64,000 bases of DNA from Formicarius rufipectus (Eukaryota > Chordata > Aves > Passeriformes > Formicariidae): contig VXAU01002515.1 of assembly GCA_013399695.1 (NCBI GenBank), positions 124,001 through 188,000 on the forward strand, read 5' to 3'. Positions 26,911-40,800 of this stretch are shown here, piece by piece (within the stretch, counting starts at the first letter, position 1; each line of letters starts with the position of its first letter). The notes below the pieces were generated by a model. The model did no database searches. It saw nothing but the letters and a program-made list of their open reading frames with translations, and had not been told where the DNA came from. The translations under genes and the position numbers were made by a program.

Positions 26911-26927
26911 TACACACACACATACAC
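26911..26927 (+). repeat. Short CA microsatellite
   Basis: An interrupted (AC)n run of about eight units: TACACACACACATACAC. Possibly length-polymorphic. Confidence 0.85.
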
Positions 26928-29900
26928 TTGCACACTCCATCTTGCATTTTCCTCTTTGACATGAGTGCTGAAGTGTTCCAAGTCCATGGCCATTCTGAGA
27001 TGAGAAAGCAAGAAAATGATCAGAGCAGATGCTGGAAATGATAATAACATAGTATGGCCCTAAAAAATCAGTGCTAAATAGAGTGGTAGGGAGGAGAGAT
27101 GCCTCAGCAAGCCTCAAAGGCCAGCTGGCTAATTTAACCATGAGCCTAATCAGCTGGCTCTGTCTAATTACCATGGAAGGAGTGACTGTCTGAAAACTGC
27201 TTCTTAAGTTTGTATCTCTCTCTTTTGTCAGCTGCTCTCTAGTGTCTGATGAACTAAGTCCAGGAGACAGTATTGGGTTGTTGGAACAGCCCAGGCCAAC
27301 CTCTTACCTATACATGTTTAATTTCCATGTGAGTGAAATTAGGAGGTGGCCACACATAATGGATTGCATGTATTCCTCTAGGAAATTGGGTAGGAAATGC
27401 CAAGTGTTGAGCAGTTTGCACCCATGCTGCAGGAGAGGGGCTCACTGACAGAGCAGCTCATGGCATGGAGCTTTTAATTGCCATCCCAAGCTGATGATTC
27501 ATAGGTTTTGTCTTTCCATTCCCTTTTCCTTGGCAGATCCTGGATGTCCTGTTGACAACTGAAGCCCAACATCCCCAAGCTCTTTATCCTTCAAAATCTT
27601 CCCAACCTCCTCCCTTTCCCACTGATGTTGACAGCTCCACCACCACACTGTGTCTCCACAGGCTCATAGCGGTGGTGTCACTTCTCACTCTTCCCCATCT
27701 CTGAGGTTTTGTGAAATGTTTCTGCTTTTCCTGTCCAACATCTCTTGAATGTCTTTTCTCTCCTACATTTCTGCAATTCACACTAACTATAGCATCCACT
27801 GCTGTGGTTGTTCTGACTTTCTGCTTTGTCTCTCCATATGTCAAGTTGTGAGGGTCTACTACAACCTGCATTTCCCTCCCCTTTCCGCACTTGCCCACTC
27901 CATGAACTGCTGCTGGGGGAGGGGACAAATAGCCAGTAAGGAAAAAGGGGACTGATTTTAATTTTGGAAGACCACAATGCTCTTGTTATGCCCAGAGGAG
28001 CACACGCTTTTATATTAATACAAACATGAGATTTTTTGAGTTCTTCACTTTCACTTCAGTGACAGACACTGCTAAATTGGTGGGGTTTTTTTAACCATAT
28101 ATAGGAGATAGTCATTTGAGTTGCTCTTAGTTTGTCTGAATTTCAAAAATGGATATAGTTGCCAGCTGGGGGGGCTTGGAAGGTTTGTGTAAATGAATCA
28201 AGTAATCTTTGAGATATTTAAGTTAAAAAAAAATCAACTGGGAGTATTTCTTCCCTCAATTACACACATAAGACTTTTTCAAATAGCCGCAGTATATTCA
28301 ATTCAAATCCCACCTTATTCCTACAGCCTTAGGCCACCATTTTTATGTCAAGGATTTCCCAGAGAGAAATATGCATCGTGTTTGGTGTAATGTCTGCAGA
28401 GGAAATGTAGAGCTTCTGGGATGCATTTATGTGCAGCTCTTGGTCAGCCATAATTTGCATAATGACAACCATATTACACTTGTGCATGGGTTTGCATTAG
28501 ATAGCAGGTGTTGTTTATTTAGAAATATCTAAACATATTTTTTTTAATATGAATGAGAGGCACAGAAATCAACTTTTTGTGTTTTATAGGGTTGCCAGGG
28601 TAGCAGTAGCAAAATATAGCAAATAACAGTGAGATCTGCAAGAGGGAACAGAGGCTATGCCCAGAGGCTGTGGAAGGCACTGAGACATATTTCAGGCTTT
28701 ATCAGGAACGATGCAAACATTTGCACGGCCCTGAAAGAACTTCTGGCTTTGCAATGAACTGCCATAGAATGGTGTAATTAAAAGTTACATTCTGTTTGAG
28801 CCTCTTCTCACACTCAGTAATCAAATACGGTAATCAGAACGAATTATTGCATTTGTATTCTGCCATCCACTGCAAAAACCCACATTCCTTGGCTTGTAGC
28901 CTGGTCTTGATTTATTAGGTCTAATTTCAGAGGCTGGCACAAAAAAAAAGTGAGTCAGATTCCTGCAGGACCTGTTGCACAGAGGCAGTGGTACCTTTAA
29001 GCTGCATGTGCTTTTTTTGTGTGCTTCTTGTTTAGACCAAAATTCCAAGTTGTTTTTCAAAGCTGCTTGGAGGGTGCAGACAAGATGAAGGTTAAGCCAA
29101 GGAAGGGCTGATCAGGACATAGATATGCACAGTGCACTGAGGTTGGCAGCTTCAACGCTAGTGTCACCTCCAGGTGCTATGAATGAAACCACAGGATTAA
29201 TAACAAGGCACTTGCTGAGCTGCCAAGTCTCCTGTAACAAGACAGAGAAGTGGAAATAGCATTTCTACTCAGGGTAACAAAATCAGCACTTGAAGCATAG
29301 TAGTGCTGGTTGATTGCAAATAATGGAGCTGCAAAGTGATCTCTGCATAGGAAGGTATTGCTTGGCTGTGTTGCAAACTGTTTTCCATACCTGTTGCAAT
29401 ATACAGCTAGGATGTGATGACCATAAATTATTTTGTTTGCTATAGGTATGAGTTTTCTGAGAAAAAGGAAAACAGAAATAGAAATCCAAAGGTAATGGTT
29501 TTATGCAGAAATTCTGCTTTTAAGAAAAAGTGAATTGTGCCTAATCCAGCAAACTTTTAGAGTAACTGGTAAAGCATGAGTCCAACTGTCCTTTCTAAAG
29601 GGCGCACTGTGGCTTGCTCTGACATTCATCAGTATCCAGAAATTACCAGAAAGATGTAGACAGCAACTTTTTTCCAGGTATTTTTCAATAGATGTGTGGC
29701 ATTCAAATTAAAATAAATCATTTAAAAAAAGTGGCAAATGTGCTGCAACTGTTGGAAATATATGAGAGTAATAGTCTACAGCAGACACTACAAACAGTTG
29801 GCAAAATAAACTTAGTTTTGGGCTGCAGCTGATGATTTTGTGATAAACAGTTGCCAGTTGTTTGAACAAAGGTCACTTTCCCATCAAAGTCTGCCAGACC

Positions 29901-30433
29901 TTTGTGGAGGGTTTTCTTACTTGGCTCTGAATTTTTTATTTGCTCTGATTTTGGTTCAAAACAGTCTAGAGAGCTAAATTCATACATCAAAGCATAAAAC
30001 TGCAGGTCAGATCCAAAGAGCTGGGACTCCAGTAGAGAAGGGGGAGTTTTTGAGGAAGATAGAGAGCTTTCTTGGGTTGTCTTGCTCCATGATCCTCCCT
30101 CATACACAACCACAACCTCCATGAGCAGAGGTGTGCATCTGTAGCTCCCTTTCTCATCAGATTAGCACACGTTAATGATCTCCAGCATCTCAAAACTGGC
30201 AGCTTGCCTGACTTTTGGTCTTGCCAGTTGTTTAGCTGGTGCCTCTTTTCTTTTGTTCTCTGTCACCTTAGCCTGTCTGGTTTGTCACATTGAAGCTCCT
30301 CTGAGGAGGTACAGAGTAAACTTATTGAATGCTCTGCCCAGGGGCTGTGATTTCTTTGTCCCTGTGTGTTTATTAAATGGAAAATTGCCTCACTCTTCTC
30401 ACCATGTGCAATGCCCACATACTTCATCTTCTG

Positions 30434-30452
30434 CCAGCATTTCAAATGCTGG
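30434..30452. repeat. 19-nt near-perfect palindrome
   Basis: CCAGCATTT (30434-30442) is the exact reverse complement of AAATGCTGG (30444-30452), with a single C between. It could be a dimeric protein-binding site or chance. Confidence 0.9.
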
Positions 30453-32857
30453 GACTTGGCGAGCACAACCAGCTTCTTAAAATGTAGGCCTTAGAGGCAA
30501 AAGTTCTTTGAAACTAACAGGTGCCTCTGAACTTTGATTTAAACTTGTAACTGTCACCAGGGTTTTGACAGATGGGTAATGAAAGATCAAGACAAATGCT
30601 GGTAGGAGTCTTTTGAGATGTGCTGCTATTAGCATTTGCCCTGAGCACATTTTAAAGAGAATATAAGACTAACAATTTAATGTCTGTTAGTCATCTCACA
30701 CTGGAGAACTCCTGCCAGAAGAGGTACAATGTCTAATTCAGAATTGATGACAGGGGATTGGTAATAAAGGAGAGGGAAAGTGAGGCACCAAAAAACAAAC
30801 TATAGCCCTGAACCAGGAAGAGAATAGAAATGAAGAGACAGATCAAGTTCTCAGATACGAGGCTAGTGCAGTCAAAACCATGCTTTCTAGGGCATGAGCT
30901 GCGAAAAAACACCTGCAATGAAGTGTCTGGTGGATGTGGTATTAGCTAGAGATGCATGGGATGCAGTGGCAAAAATAAGATGTTTCTTAGAGTGACTGTT
31001 AAAGTTGTCAGTGGAAGTGGTACAGAATAATGCAGATAAGCTTCTTAGGTCACCCCTCGATGGCAGCTTAGTTGCACCTCTGCTTGCCCTGCATCTGGCT
31101 TTTACATATTCTTTCATATAATACTTCTCCAAGGGCTAAGAGCGTGATAGTTTAGCACGCTCTGGTAGCCCCATATTCCGTAAGTAATGAAGTGCCAGTA
31201 AAGTCGGAGGGATTGTCTTTTGAGGAGGGAATTGCTTCACACAACTGGCTCTTTTCTTCTGGTGAATGTCATTGCATTTCTCTTCCATGGCACTGAGATG
31301 TTTCATAAGCTGCTAAACTCTGGCCCTAAACAAGCCAAGTAATTTCTCTTTGTGCCAATCTGTGTGTCACCGATAACATAAATCCTCGTGTGCCACAGCG
31401 ATCTCTGCCTAGATGTGGGAGGAAACAAGGCAAGGGATTGAAAACATGCAGTGCTCTACTTTTTCCCTTTGAAAAACCTGCACTGCCCTGTTTCCTCAGA
31501 GCATGGAAAGGAAGGGACAGAGAGACTGTACTAAATTCTGTGCTCCTCCTCTCCAAACCTGCCAGAGACCCTGTGGAAAACCCTTAAGAAAAGAAGACTG
31601 CCCAAAGTGCCACTGACTCCTGCTGCTGGGTATGTGTGTCCCCTCTGCTCCCAGGAGAGCACATGGGCCTCTCCACTGAATCCCCTTTTTCCCTTCAATG
31701 AGCTTTTGTCTCTTTAAAACAATCCAAAGCAAGAATAAACTTAACAATAATGTTTTTGCAAAAGATTCAGGCTTTTCAGTTCACTTCTTCAGCATGTCCT
31801 GACACGTACCAGTGTATTTTCTAACAGTGTTTCTGTCATAAAATAACAGATCAGGGTGTGAAAACCTTCAGACCCTGGGAGAAGTGTTGGAGGTCACAGG
31901 GTCCCCTCTTTGGGGCTATCAGCATAATTCAGAGCCAATGACACCCAGAGATTAATTGCCCTTTTATTGATTTGGAATTGACTTCCTTAATTAAGGAGAG
32001 TGCCACTTGGTTGCATGATTGCTTTTTTCATTTTCAAATTATTAAAGCCAAAGCCTGGAAGTGAAATCCTGTGCTGTGTATAAGCTCTTCCTTGGAAAAT
32101 ATTCTGACATATTTAACAGACTTCCCTTCCTAAAGTTCAAATTTCCTCACACAGTTTAGATAATTAGTCTGATTATTTTGATATAAAGTGCACTGAGACA
32201 ACTTGCAGCATCTGGGGCTATAGAGACAGCAAGGGGCCCCATCTCTGTGGGATACTGTGATAGAGATGCTCTCCTCAGAGGAGCCAAAATAACTGGCAAC
32301 TTGGAGAAAAACGTTCCCTTTTCACACAGCTTGTCAATATGTTAAGTGCTCTGGAGACAGTGCTTTTGTGCTCCTGCAGACATTAAATCCTGTACATTTC
32401 ACGGGTTGTGACAGTCCTGTTTTCAAATGTTTTAAGCATTGATTGCACTCAGGATCATGTACCCGGTGGTGGAAACTCTGCTGAAGGGATAATGGTGATG
32501 GGATCATGAGGGATGAAGGAAGAGAGTGAAGTCTTTTCCTTGAAAATAGTGTGGTCCTTCCCTCATGCTGTTCTTTGCATAGTTGCTTAGATCATATTAA
32601 AAACACAGCTATTTGGGAAAATAAAATCCATAGTTAAATATTTTTAAAATCCCACATAATTTTTCCTAGCTCTTCCCACCAGATCTGAGGTGGTGGCAGT
32701 TTGAGTTGATTCTCAGATGAGGTTTTCCTCTGCTTTTCCACTTGACCAAGCAAACAAGGAAAGAGGTTAAGTTCCAGTGAATGCCGTTAGTCCTAAGGCT
32801 GCAGAGCTGATGAGGATTTTGTTCCTTTGAAAGGTTTTGACCAACTTGAAGGGGAAA

Positions 32858-32929
32858 AAAGACAGGAATATTCTCCAGACTGCTCTCACTGGAAAGACAG
32901 GAATATTCTCCAGACTGCTCTCACTGGAA
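32858..32929 (+). repeat. 35-bp tandem duplication (about 2 copies, perfect)
   Basis: Period-35 identity runs from 32858 to 32929 without mismatch. Each unit contains GACAGGAATATTCTCCAGAC followed by TGCTCTCACTGG. It looks like a recent slippage-type duplication in otherwise unique sequence. Confidence 0.97.
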
Positions 32930-34177
32930 TCCTTCATGCAACAATAGGAAAGTCAAAAATCTGCCATTCTGGCAGAGGGAAGAAGTTTCTTGGGGCAAAG
33001 TTCTCTTTGGGGTGAACATGGTGCTCTGAGATGCTGTTTTTCAGGGAAGCAAGAAAAAAACCTGGAAAATCAAGAAAAAGTTCTGTTATTGCATACCTTC
33101 TCCCAGCATTCTGATCATGCAGTTCCCCCAGGACCTTTGACTCACATAGAATAAGATTTTCTTTTGCTCCCCTCCTCCCTCCATCCTGCTGCTGTTGGTG
33201 TCCACCTGCCTCTGGTATTGGATCCTCCATGTGCTCCAATAGCTCAGTACAAATAATTGGTATGGGGAAAGCACAGTGCAGGATAAAGCTGTCCAGGGTC
33301 ACCTTCCAATATATTGTCACAGCCTTAGAGACTGTGACTAAGGAGAGTAACTTGTGGTTTTGTAGGATAACATGGAGCAAGTTGGATGTACTAGTCAACT
33401 GGAAAGTTTTAGGAAAGCCATCGCTGCAGGTGATGTGAATTTTAGGTGATTTTTTTTGCTCTTCCCCTCTGCTGGATTTAACTTAAGAACAGTGATTTAC
33501 TCTCTGGGGACAGATCAGGTGCAATCCCTGCTGCTTACTCTTAGTCAGAAGCTAAGTACACTATTCCTGCTTTTAAAATAAAAAGCACCCTGCAAGTGTA
33601 TTATTGATTTTTAAGAGATAAATGTTAACACTAAAGAAATAATCATCGTCCAAAGACGTTCAGATGTATTTCCATACATAATACTTCTGAGTGTGTGTAT
33701 ACATATGTTCTCCACAGCAAATATATATTCCAATTAAAATTAATTTATATAGTCATAATGAGGCTCTTCTGATAACAGGTGTTTGCTGCTTTAATGGTTT
33801 GAGTTCTAGTAGGGTAAGAAAACCAAGGGTTTGATTTTCACTGAGTGCAAGTTGGTGTAACCCTACACTGTTGTTGTTCTAGACTTGATAGTCCCGTATG
33901 AGTGCAATGACCAAGCCAGAGAGGGAACAGGTCAGGTTTTTTCATGGGGTGAGTTCAGGACAGCTGGGGCTGGATGCCCGGGGTTAACTGGCATTTGACT
34001 CAGTTCGAAGAGGACGAGAGCTGCCAGAAGATGCCCGGTGGCTGCAGTCACCTTTGGCATCATCTCAGAATTGCAGCCATGTTTCAAATAAGCCCATTTC
34101 TACTTTTTCTGTTCTTCAGGCTCCTCTGTCTCCACCTCAGAATTCTGCCATAAATTTAGCAAAAATACTTGTGGAAA

Positions 34178-34224
34178 TGTTTTGTGGGGTTTTTTTGGTT
34201 GGTTGGGGTTTTTTTGTTGTTTGT
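34178..34224 (+). repeat. G/T-only tract ending at an N
   Basis: Forty-seven bases contain only G and T, with GGTT units and two 7-T runs. The next base (34225) is N, so the tract was probably hard to sequence and its length may be unreliable. Confidence 0.9.
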
Positions 34225-35390
34225 NAGACATCTTGTAGAAAACATAGTACAATTCACGTGTGACAAAAATCCCTTAAGGTCATACTGCTTTGAGGGCATA
34301 GTCCATCGCAGTGCAGCATCTTCCAGAGGAGCTGCAGCAAGACTGGTCTGTGTCTAAGAGATTTATGCAGAGAAAACTATGAGGAAATGCAATTGGTCGA
34401 AGAGTCCTCATGATGGAAACAAATCTCAGCTGAAGACAGCATAACTGGCTCTTAAAAAAATCCCAAAAACTATCTTCTCCATATTTATATCTTTTCACAA
34501 ACTTATCTGTATCAATCACAGGTGAAGGTCATTACTTGGTTGAAGTTGTAAGGAAAGAAATTTGTGTGGGTACCAAGATGTGCGTATTGGGTATAATGCA
34601 GTGACAATGTCTTCTGCCTTCCCTGGTGGTTAAGCCATAAGCAACAATCAGCCTTCTACAGCTGCTAGCCAAAAATTAAACCTTTGGGTTAAACAAGTGA
34701 GGCTCTCACTTTCAGGCTTTAGTTCCATAAATTATTGAGTTGCTTTGAAAAATCCTTGTGAATTTGGTAAAGCACCTAAGCACAGCTTTGGCATTAGGCA
34801 CATTAATGAGCCTTAAGCACACACCTCATAAAGCAGATGTGGCCTTATGTGTCCAGCTCCCTCTTCTCCCATGAGGATGGTTCAAAATATCTCAGGCAGA
34901 TCTCTTCTCAGACACTGTATATGTGCTGGGTTTGCCTTGCAGGACTGTCGCCCATCCTTGCTGCTCTCTGCCTTGATGGAACACCCACTAACTTCTCTAT
35001 TCATGGAGAGGTCATTCCTGGAGGTCCTGGGTTATGAAATGCATGAGAAACATTGTGCCAGTCTGCATAAAGTAGGAAATGTTTCTGCTTCACCTGTCAA
35101 TGGTAGTGGATGCTGCCATACCAGCAGTAATAGGGATAGATGAAATGATCGAGCCCAGGCCATATGCTACTCATTTCCCACAGTTTGTAGTTTGCAGAGA
35201 TTTCTGAGCCAGCAATTGTATTTAGCCCACCATGGATCTGCCCTCTAAGAATGTGCTTAACTCCCTTTGAAAACCATTTAAACTTTTCAATAGTTCATGA
35301 GCTTGAAAAATATCCGCTGGGATGATGGTTTTGCTAATTACAGGAGCTGCTACATTTGAAGCCGGTGCTGTTGCTTTTGTCGCCGGCCAG

Positions 35391-35464
35391 AGATCTGAGG
35401 CTGGAAGCAGGCAGGAGAAATGCAGGAGGTTGCCATCTGCTCATGCTGAAGTGTGTTGTTCTGG
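35391..35464 (+). other. Candidate exon with strong donor (coding status unknown)
   Basis: A 74-bp segment is bounded by an acceptor-like TTTTGTCGCCGGCCAG and the near-ideal donor CTGG|GTAAGT. The frame starting at its first base is open throughout (begins RSEAGSR), but the segment is short and the product unrecognised. The local sequence is richer in CpG than its surroundings. It could be a 5'UTR or lncRNA exon. Matching acceptor and donor pairs of this quality occur by chance several times in 64 kb, and similar donors exist on the minus strand, so support is weak. Confidence 0.15.
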
Positions 35465-37744
35465 GTAAGTGGCCGTCCATTGCATTAATGGCCCCTCATA
35501 GTAGGCACAATACCTAGTGGTACTGGCACACATTCTTTGCTAATAGAAAATGTCATAGTGTAAGTACCGTGTTCTAATTGTCTTGGCCGATTTCCATCAC
35601 AAGCATTAATTCAGGCTGGTGCTGTTTGGAAATCTCAGAGAACTGCTGACATGAGCTTTGCCAGCTGCTGGAGGTGCTGCAGTTTGCCTCGTGTCATGTG
35701 CCGGTGTGGCTGAGCTGCTCTTGTAGGGCTGAACCGAAGCAGTGTGTCTAAGCATTTAAAAATAGCAAACAGAATATTTTTACAAGTGGAGCCAAGGCAG
35801 GAAGAAGCAGTGCCAGCTTGTATTGGAAAAGAGAGCTTGAGTTTGAACTTTTTTCTGAAGCTGCATCCATTTTAGACCAAGCTGACACCAATTTTAGTCT
35901 CAGTTGTGCAAACCCCAGCAGATCTGGTGTGTCCCACTAACATCAAAAGTGGCAGAGCTTGGGAGGAGGGATGATTTACAATCAAACAACAGCAATTAAA
36001 CCAGGGATACAGATTACTTTATAATGAGGCTGAGCCAAGGCCGCATGTCAGTGAATTAGGGTTCTAGTTCATGTATAATCATAAATCTTCAGTATGGAGG
36101 TTATAAAACTTTTTTCACCAATATTTGTCTGCCTGAAAAATCTATGAAGCATTAGTAGCAGCTTGAAGCTATGAAGAGGAACCACTCAGCTTCATTTACA
36201 TGTAAAATATATACAGTACAAGGCACAAAAACGATCTCTTGATGTTTCCCCATGATGTAAATATTTGATGTTGTTTAGATTCCTTTTCTGTTCTTTTATG
36301 GAGGGTTTTCTACTCAATTAGTCTTGGGTGGAAACACATTTTCTGCCCAGTTTTGTACCAGAATGATGGAGAATGATCAAAATGAACAGATTTAAAAATT
36401 AAATTTGTTATTATAAATGAGATTTATAGATACTTTCTCTTTGGGGAATATGTTGCTTTATTGATTTCTTCAAAATAACAAATACTGATACGGACTATTA
36501 GAAGCTGTAAGATGGTGAATCCAATTTCTGGCAATTTTATTATTCCAGCACTCCAAAAAGAATTTGTTCAGCTAACTCTTGTTCCTGCTGATACAAAGTA
36601 AAGATGAAGGCCTCTGTACCTTGATGGGTGAATCAATATCTTCATTCCTTAAGCCATAACAGAAGGGACAGTACAAAATACTCTCTAAAGAATTATTTTT
36701 AATGGAAAAGCAGTCTTGGGTTTGCCTGATTCTAAGATACTGATGAGCATTCTTGCTAGGTCCAACAGTTGGGCTGATCTGAAACTTCTGAAGACACATG
36801 CAATGTTCTAAGGCTCAGTCCTGAGCTGTGCAGACATATCTGCATACCTGATTTTGCTCTGTCTGAGAATTAGTCAAGTAATTTGCTGGGGGTGGATCTA
36901 TGACACTCATGGGAACCTTCATGTGAACTTGGTCACAGTATAGTCTACCATGACATTTGATTGAAAAAGAACCAAAGAAAAAGACTTGTAGGGTGAAATC
37001 CTCCTCAAAAGCTCTTAAGGGAAATTTTATGGTCTAAGGAAATATTTATATAACATAAGTGAATAAATTTGGCCTGCTTATTCCCATACCTAGTACTACA
37101 GTTGGAGTACTTGTAATTTGTACATTTTAATGAAGATGGAATAGGTAGTTATTGCGTGGTGGAAATCTCTGCTTCCATGGTCATAATTAAATTACTTTTT
37201 TTTATACATATACCATATTTCTGCAATGCACAGAAGAAATTCCTGAATGTGTGGTACACTCAAAACCAGCTGTGCAATGGTGCAAGTCAAGTTCATGAGT
37301 TTGTACACATTCTTGTAATGATTCAGTAGATTCCAGGAAAAATCCCATTGCAAAGAAATACAAATAAAACCAAAAAGGAGTGGAAATCATTGATACCTAC
37401 CAATTATATCTAAATAATGATGATTCTAGTAAGAAACATGTAACTATTTCTGGCACCAGCATTTTCACTACAGCAAAACAACACTTTAACAGCTTTCCTA
37501 ATCAACATGTACAACAAAACAGAACCTCAGCTCAGTGCTACTTAACTTGATGCTTTTTTTTTTTATACAGTGTTTCCTAAATATCTTTAGGAAGTGAATC
37601 TGATGATAATAATTATACTGCTGCTGTATGCAGCTAAAGACTTCTCCGAGAATAACAAATAACCTGCTAGAAAGTCTCTAAGAGCTCCCCATGTCTGCCT
37701 ACACTAATAATACAGTAGTGCTTTGTGTGTACATAGCCTTTTTA

Positions 37745-37890
37745 AAGGCACTTCCATGGTAATTATCTAATTAAACCTTACAATTCTCTTTGAAAGTAAG
37801 TAAGTATGATTATACCTACTTTATGCAGGTGGAAACAGAAAAATAAAGGCACCCTAAATTCCTCTTCGGGTGGCAGAGGCAGCAGGACTC
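37745..37890 (-). mobile_element. Degraded MIR-like (CORE-SINE) fossil
   Basis: In this orientation the segment follows the reverse complement of MIR in order: an 'attatctaattaaaccttaca' type stretch, 'aagtaagtatgattatacctac', 'tttatgcaggtggaaaca' (MIR: ttttacagatgaggaaact), then a GGTGGCAGAGGC segment. MIRs are ancient tRNA-derived SINEs shared by amniotes. The divergence is high and several indels are needed. Confidence rests on the order of short matches rather than on any long identity. Confidence 0.55.
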
Positions 37891-40800
37891 TCCAGAAGGT
37901 GACTTAACCCACCTGAGTTCTGCTGGGAGCTACCCTGGGATCACTTGGGGAACACTGTCGCTGCTGCCTAAAATTTGGGGAGGTGATCAGTAAAGTTTCC
38001 AATATTGTTTCTGGCAGTGGTTCATTGTCAAAGTTATCTTTAGCATCCTTCTCAGTTGGAAAAAGACCCAACACTTGTGGGATCCACTCTCATTACAGGT
38101 GATCTGCTGGGTCATAGAAATGAAGCCAAATCAAGGGTTGTTTGGGGGCCTGTGGCAGGATTCCTCAGTGACCTGAAGCATTATAGGGTTGCATCTTGAG
38201 TCCTAATGTGCAGAGGAACGAGGAGGTGGTATGAGAGAATTCTCTCACTCCTTGTTCTCAGGAGTACCAACATTTCCATGCCTGTCAGCAGGGATGTGGC
38301 CACAAGCAGTAGAGGATCTCTACAGGTCTTGTTCATACTACAGCCCCTGGGCTAACTTCAGCACATGTGGGGTGGCTCTTTTTCAGCCAGGAATCTCTGG
38401 CAGTGCTGTATTATGTGTTTGGTGGCACAAAAGCTGGCAGGGAGAAGTATTTCTAACCCTATTCCTCCTGCCTGGAAGGCAGCGCCTGCTGTAACCAGTC
38501 TGCCGCACTGTTTGCAGTGTTTTGAAACAACTTGTGTAAGCATCTGTGGAAATGTTATGTGTACAGTTACTGATGAAGTTTCCAAATGAGTAAAAAAATC
38601 CCTAGGAACTGAAGTGCTTATCATAAGAAAGGAAATGCATTTGGTAGATGGTAGTTCATAATGATGTCTTCTTAGCAGAGTGATCTGCAACCTTTCATGG
38701 GCTACGGGCATGTGATGCTGAAGGAGCAAACACCATAGGCAGTACCAGTCTTTGCCCTTCCTACTATTTTGGTGGAAACTTCTTGATTTCCCATAGCTCC
38801 TGGTATCACTGAAAGATCTTACAGGCACAGTACAGGTCGTGGGCTATTGCCTTAATAGCTGTATTTGCTCTGACAAATTCAATAGATAATTCATGAGGTG
38901 ATTGAGGCTGCTAGAGCTTTTTTTCGGTGCTTGCAATGATTCAGACATCACTTTCATCTTTTCCAAGTCCTAACACATAGTTAGGGAGTGACTTCACTTC
39001 TTCACAGGAAGCGAAACTGCTGGAATTTTAAGGTTTGGCTGCTTAAGCATAACTTACAACCAACTTAATCACGCTGTGGCTGACCCGAGAAAGTGCAATG
39101 ATGGAGGAGGTCCAGTCATGTCCAGGGAGAACTGCTGTAACTGGGAGCCCTTCCTTTGGCAGGGAGGAGTCAGGCTATGAGCAGTGTTGGCTCCATGCAC
39201 CGAGATGTCCCTGCTGGGGTGCCTGTCCCCTCCAGCAGGTAGGTTTGAGGCAGCAGTGATTTCAGCTCCAACTGCTAAATCTACCTGTGCCCTTCACTAC
39301 TTGCCACTGTCATGGCAGTGCTGCCAAGAGAAGTGTCGTGGTTGGGTAGGGGGAAAGCTGCCCATTAAAATTGCACATTCCATAAGGAAATGGTGCATTT
39401 AACAGCACTGCTTGAACCTGCCAAGTATGTTTATTTTTATCCACATTGAACTCTTTCCAATAATGAAAAACCAAATATTATAATGAAGTTATGTTTCAGA
39501 AAAGTAAGCAAGTCTTAGAAGAGGGTGCCTGTTTCAGGGGTTATTTGTATTTGCTATTCCTCTGAAAACCTCAAAGGAGGTATGTGCCAAGCTGAAAAGA
39601 GAGCAGAGCTTTTCAGTTTCCTTTCAAGTGCTGGCTGGAGGGGAAACCACAAGGACTTCCCTCTTATGTTGACTGCTGTAATGATGTGCTGTACTATTGA
39701 GTTTCCAAGTCTAACTGACATAGATCAATTATTTGAGTTTGATGGGCCACCTGCTTAGGAAACTTCTGTAGGATTTATAAAAGACCTGGCAGAGTTCTCT
39801 TGGCAGGAGATACTTTTATATTCGTTCCTGTGAAAGTGCTGTCCAGGTTGAATTATAAAATGAATCAATGCCATGCTGGCAATGGGATGTTATTTGGGTT
39901 TTCAAGTTCCACAGTATGACTTCCTCAGTGTGTAGTGCTGGACAGATAATTAACTTGAACTATGTGCCAAAGCTTGAGGTGAATTATATGTTGCACATAA
40001 AGGCTCCTTTGTGTGAGAAACACTTGAATATGTGTCAATACAGGATAAATGTATTGCAGGGTATCATCTTGAGCTCATGGGTGGTAGTATCAGTTGTGAG
40101 AGTTGTGTTTTTGCAACAACTCAGCCAGCTTTTATCAACACACATCCCATGGGAAATACCATCCCTCCTCCTCAGCAGCAAACCACTCTGTTGCTCAGGT
40201 GCAGATGGGGAGGCCCCTGCTCCTGCAAAGCCTTGGCTGCACGTGCTGCTCCTTCACAGGTGTCTCCTTACCAGTCCCTGGGTGCCCAAAGGGAAGGTGC
40301 AGCATGTTCTCTCTTGGAAAGGAGACAGTCTTGTTTCTGTTGAGTTGTGCTTTCTGTGTGGCCAGTGAGATGAGCAGGAGTCTAAAGTGTGAAATTGTTC
40401 TTATACAGGTTTCTGTAAGGTTGGGTTTAATAGTTGGGACAGAATTTCTTACAGTTGCCCAACATATGAGACATCTTCAGTTTCTCCCAGCACTGAAATT
40501 CTTCAGCACTTTCCTTGCTATTACAAGGATTTGATGGCCATTCTTTTCCCACAGTGCTTTTCTGACAACTGCATAAGAATATTTAAAATATTTTATTTAG
40601 AAACATCCTATTACTTTAACCATAAGAGACACTCCATTGGGATTAGTTTCATTAAGTTAAATAAAAGCTATTAGTTGCTGGGTTTTGGGTTTGCTTTTTT
40701 GTTGACTAAGAAAATAGTCCTAAAGTATACAGTGATCTTTTGTGAATGTGCCTGCTTTGTGCTTTCTGTCCTTTGAACATTCATTCATGTAAAATACTGT

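Larger units (their letters stand above)
20809..32857. other. Long non-coding stretch, no gene seen
   Basis: Twelve kilobases without a recognisable gene. They include a 41-bp G/T tract (23104-23144), a 14-A run (24837-24850), one ambiguous base (24546), a short CA repeat (26911-26927) and a 19-nt near-palindrome (30434-30452). The window's longest open frame lies at 25593-26174 on the minus strand (193 codons); its product has no signal peptide, repeats or motif I recognise, and it is treated as chance. Positions 22682-23042 are open on both strands, which may reflect composition or conserved non-coding DNA. Confidence 0.6.
32930..37744. other. Non-coding stretch with one weak exon candidate
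   Basis: No confident gene. It holds a 47-bp G/T tract ending at an ambiguous base (34178-34225) and a candidate exon at 35391-35464. The following 300 bp (35465-35800) has a few scattered CpGs and a MEF2-type match TTAAAAATAG at 35756-35765. The remainder is AT-rich and unremarkable. Confidence 0.55.

Noticed and set aside
38358..38828. 156-codon minus-strand frame
   Set aside because: No recognisable domain, no splice or promoter context, and antisense frames in the same interval are equally open.
39868..40534. Three overlapping + strand frames of 103-166 codons
   Set aside because: Openness in several frames at once points to locally low stop density rather than coding; no recognisable domain.
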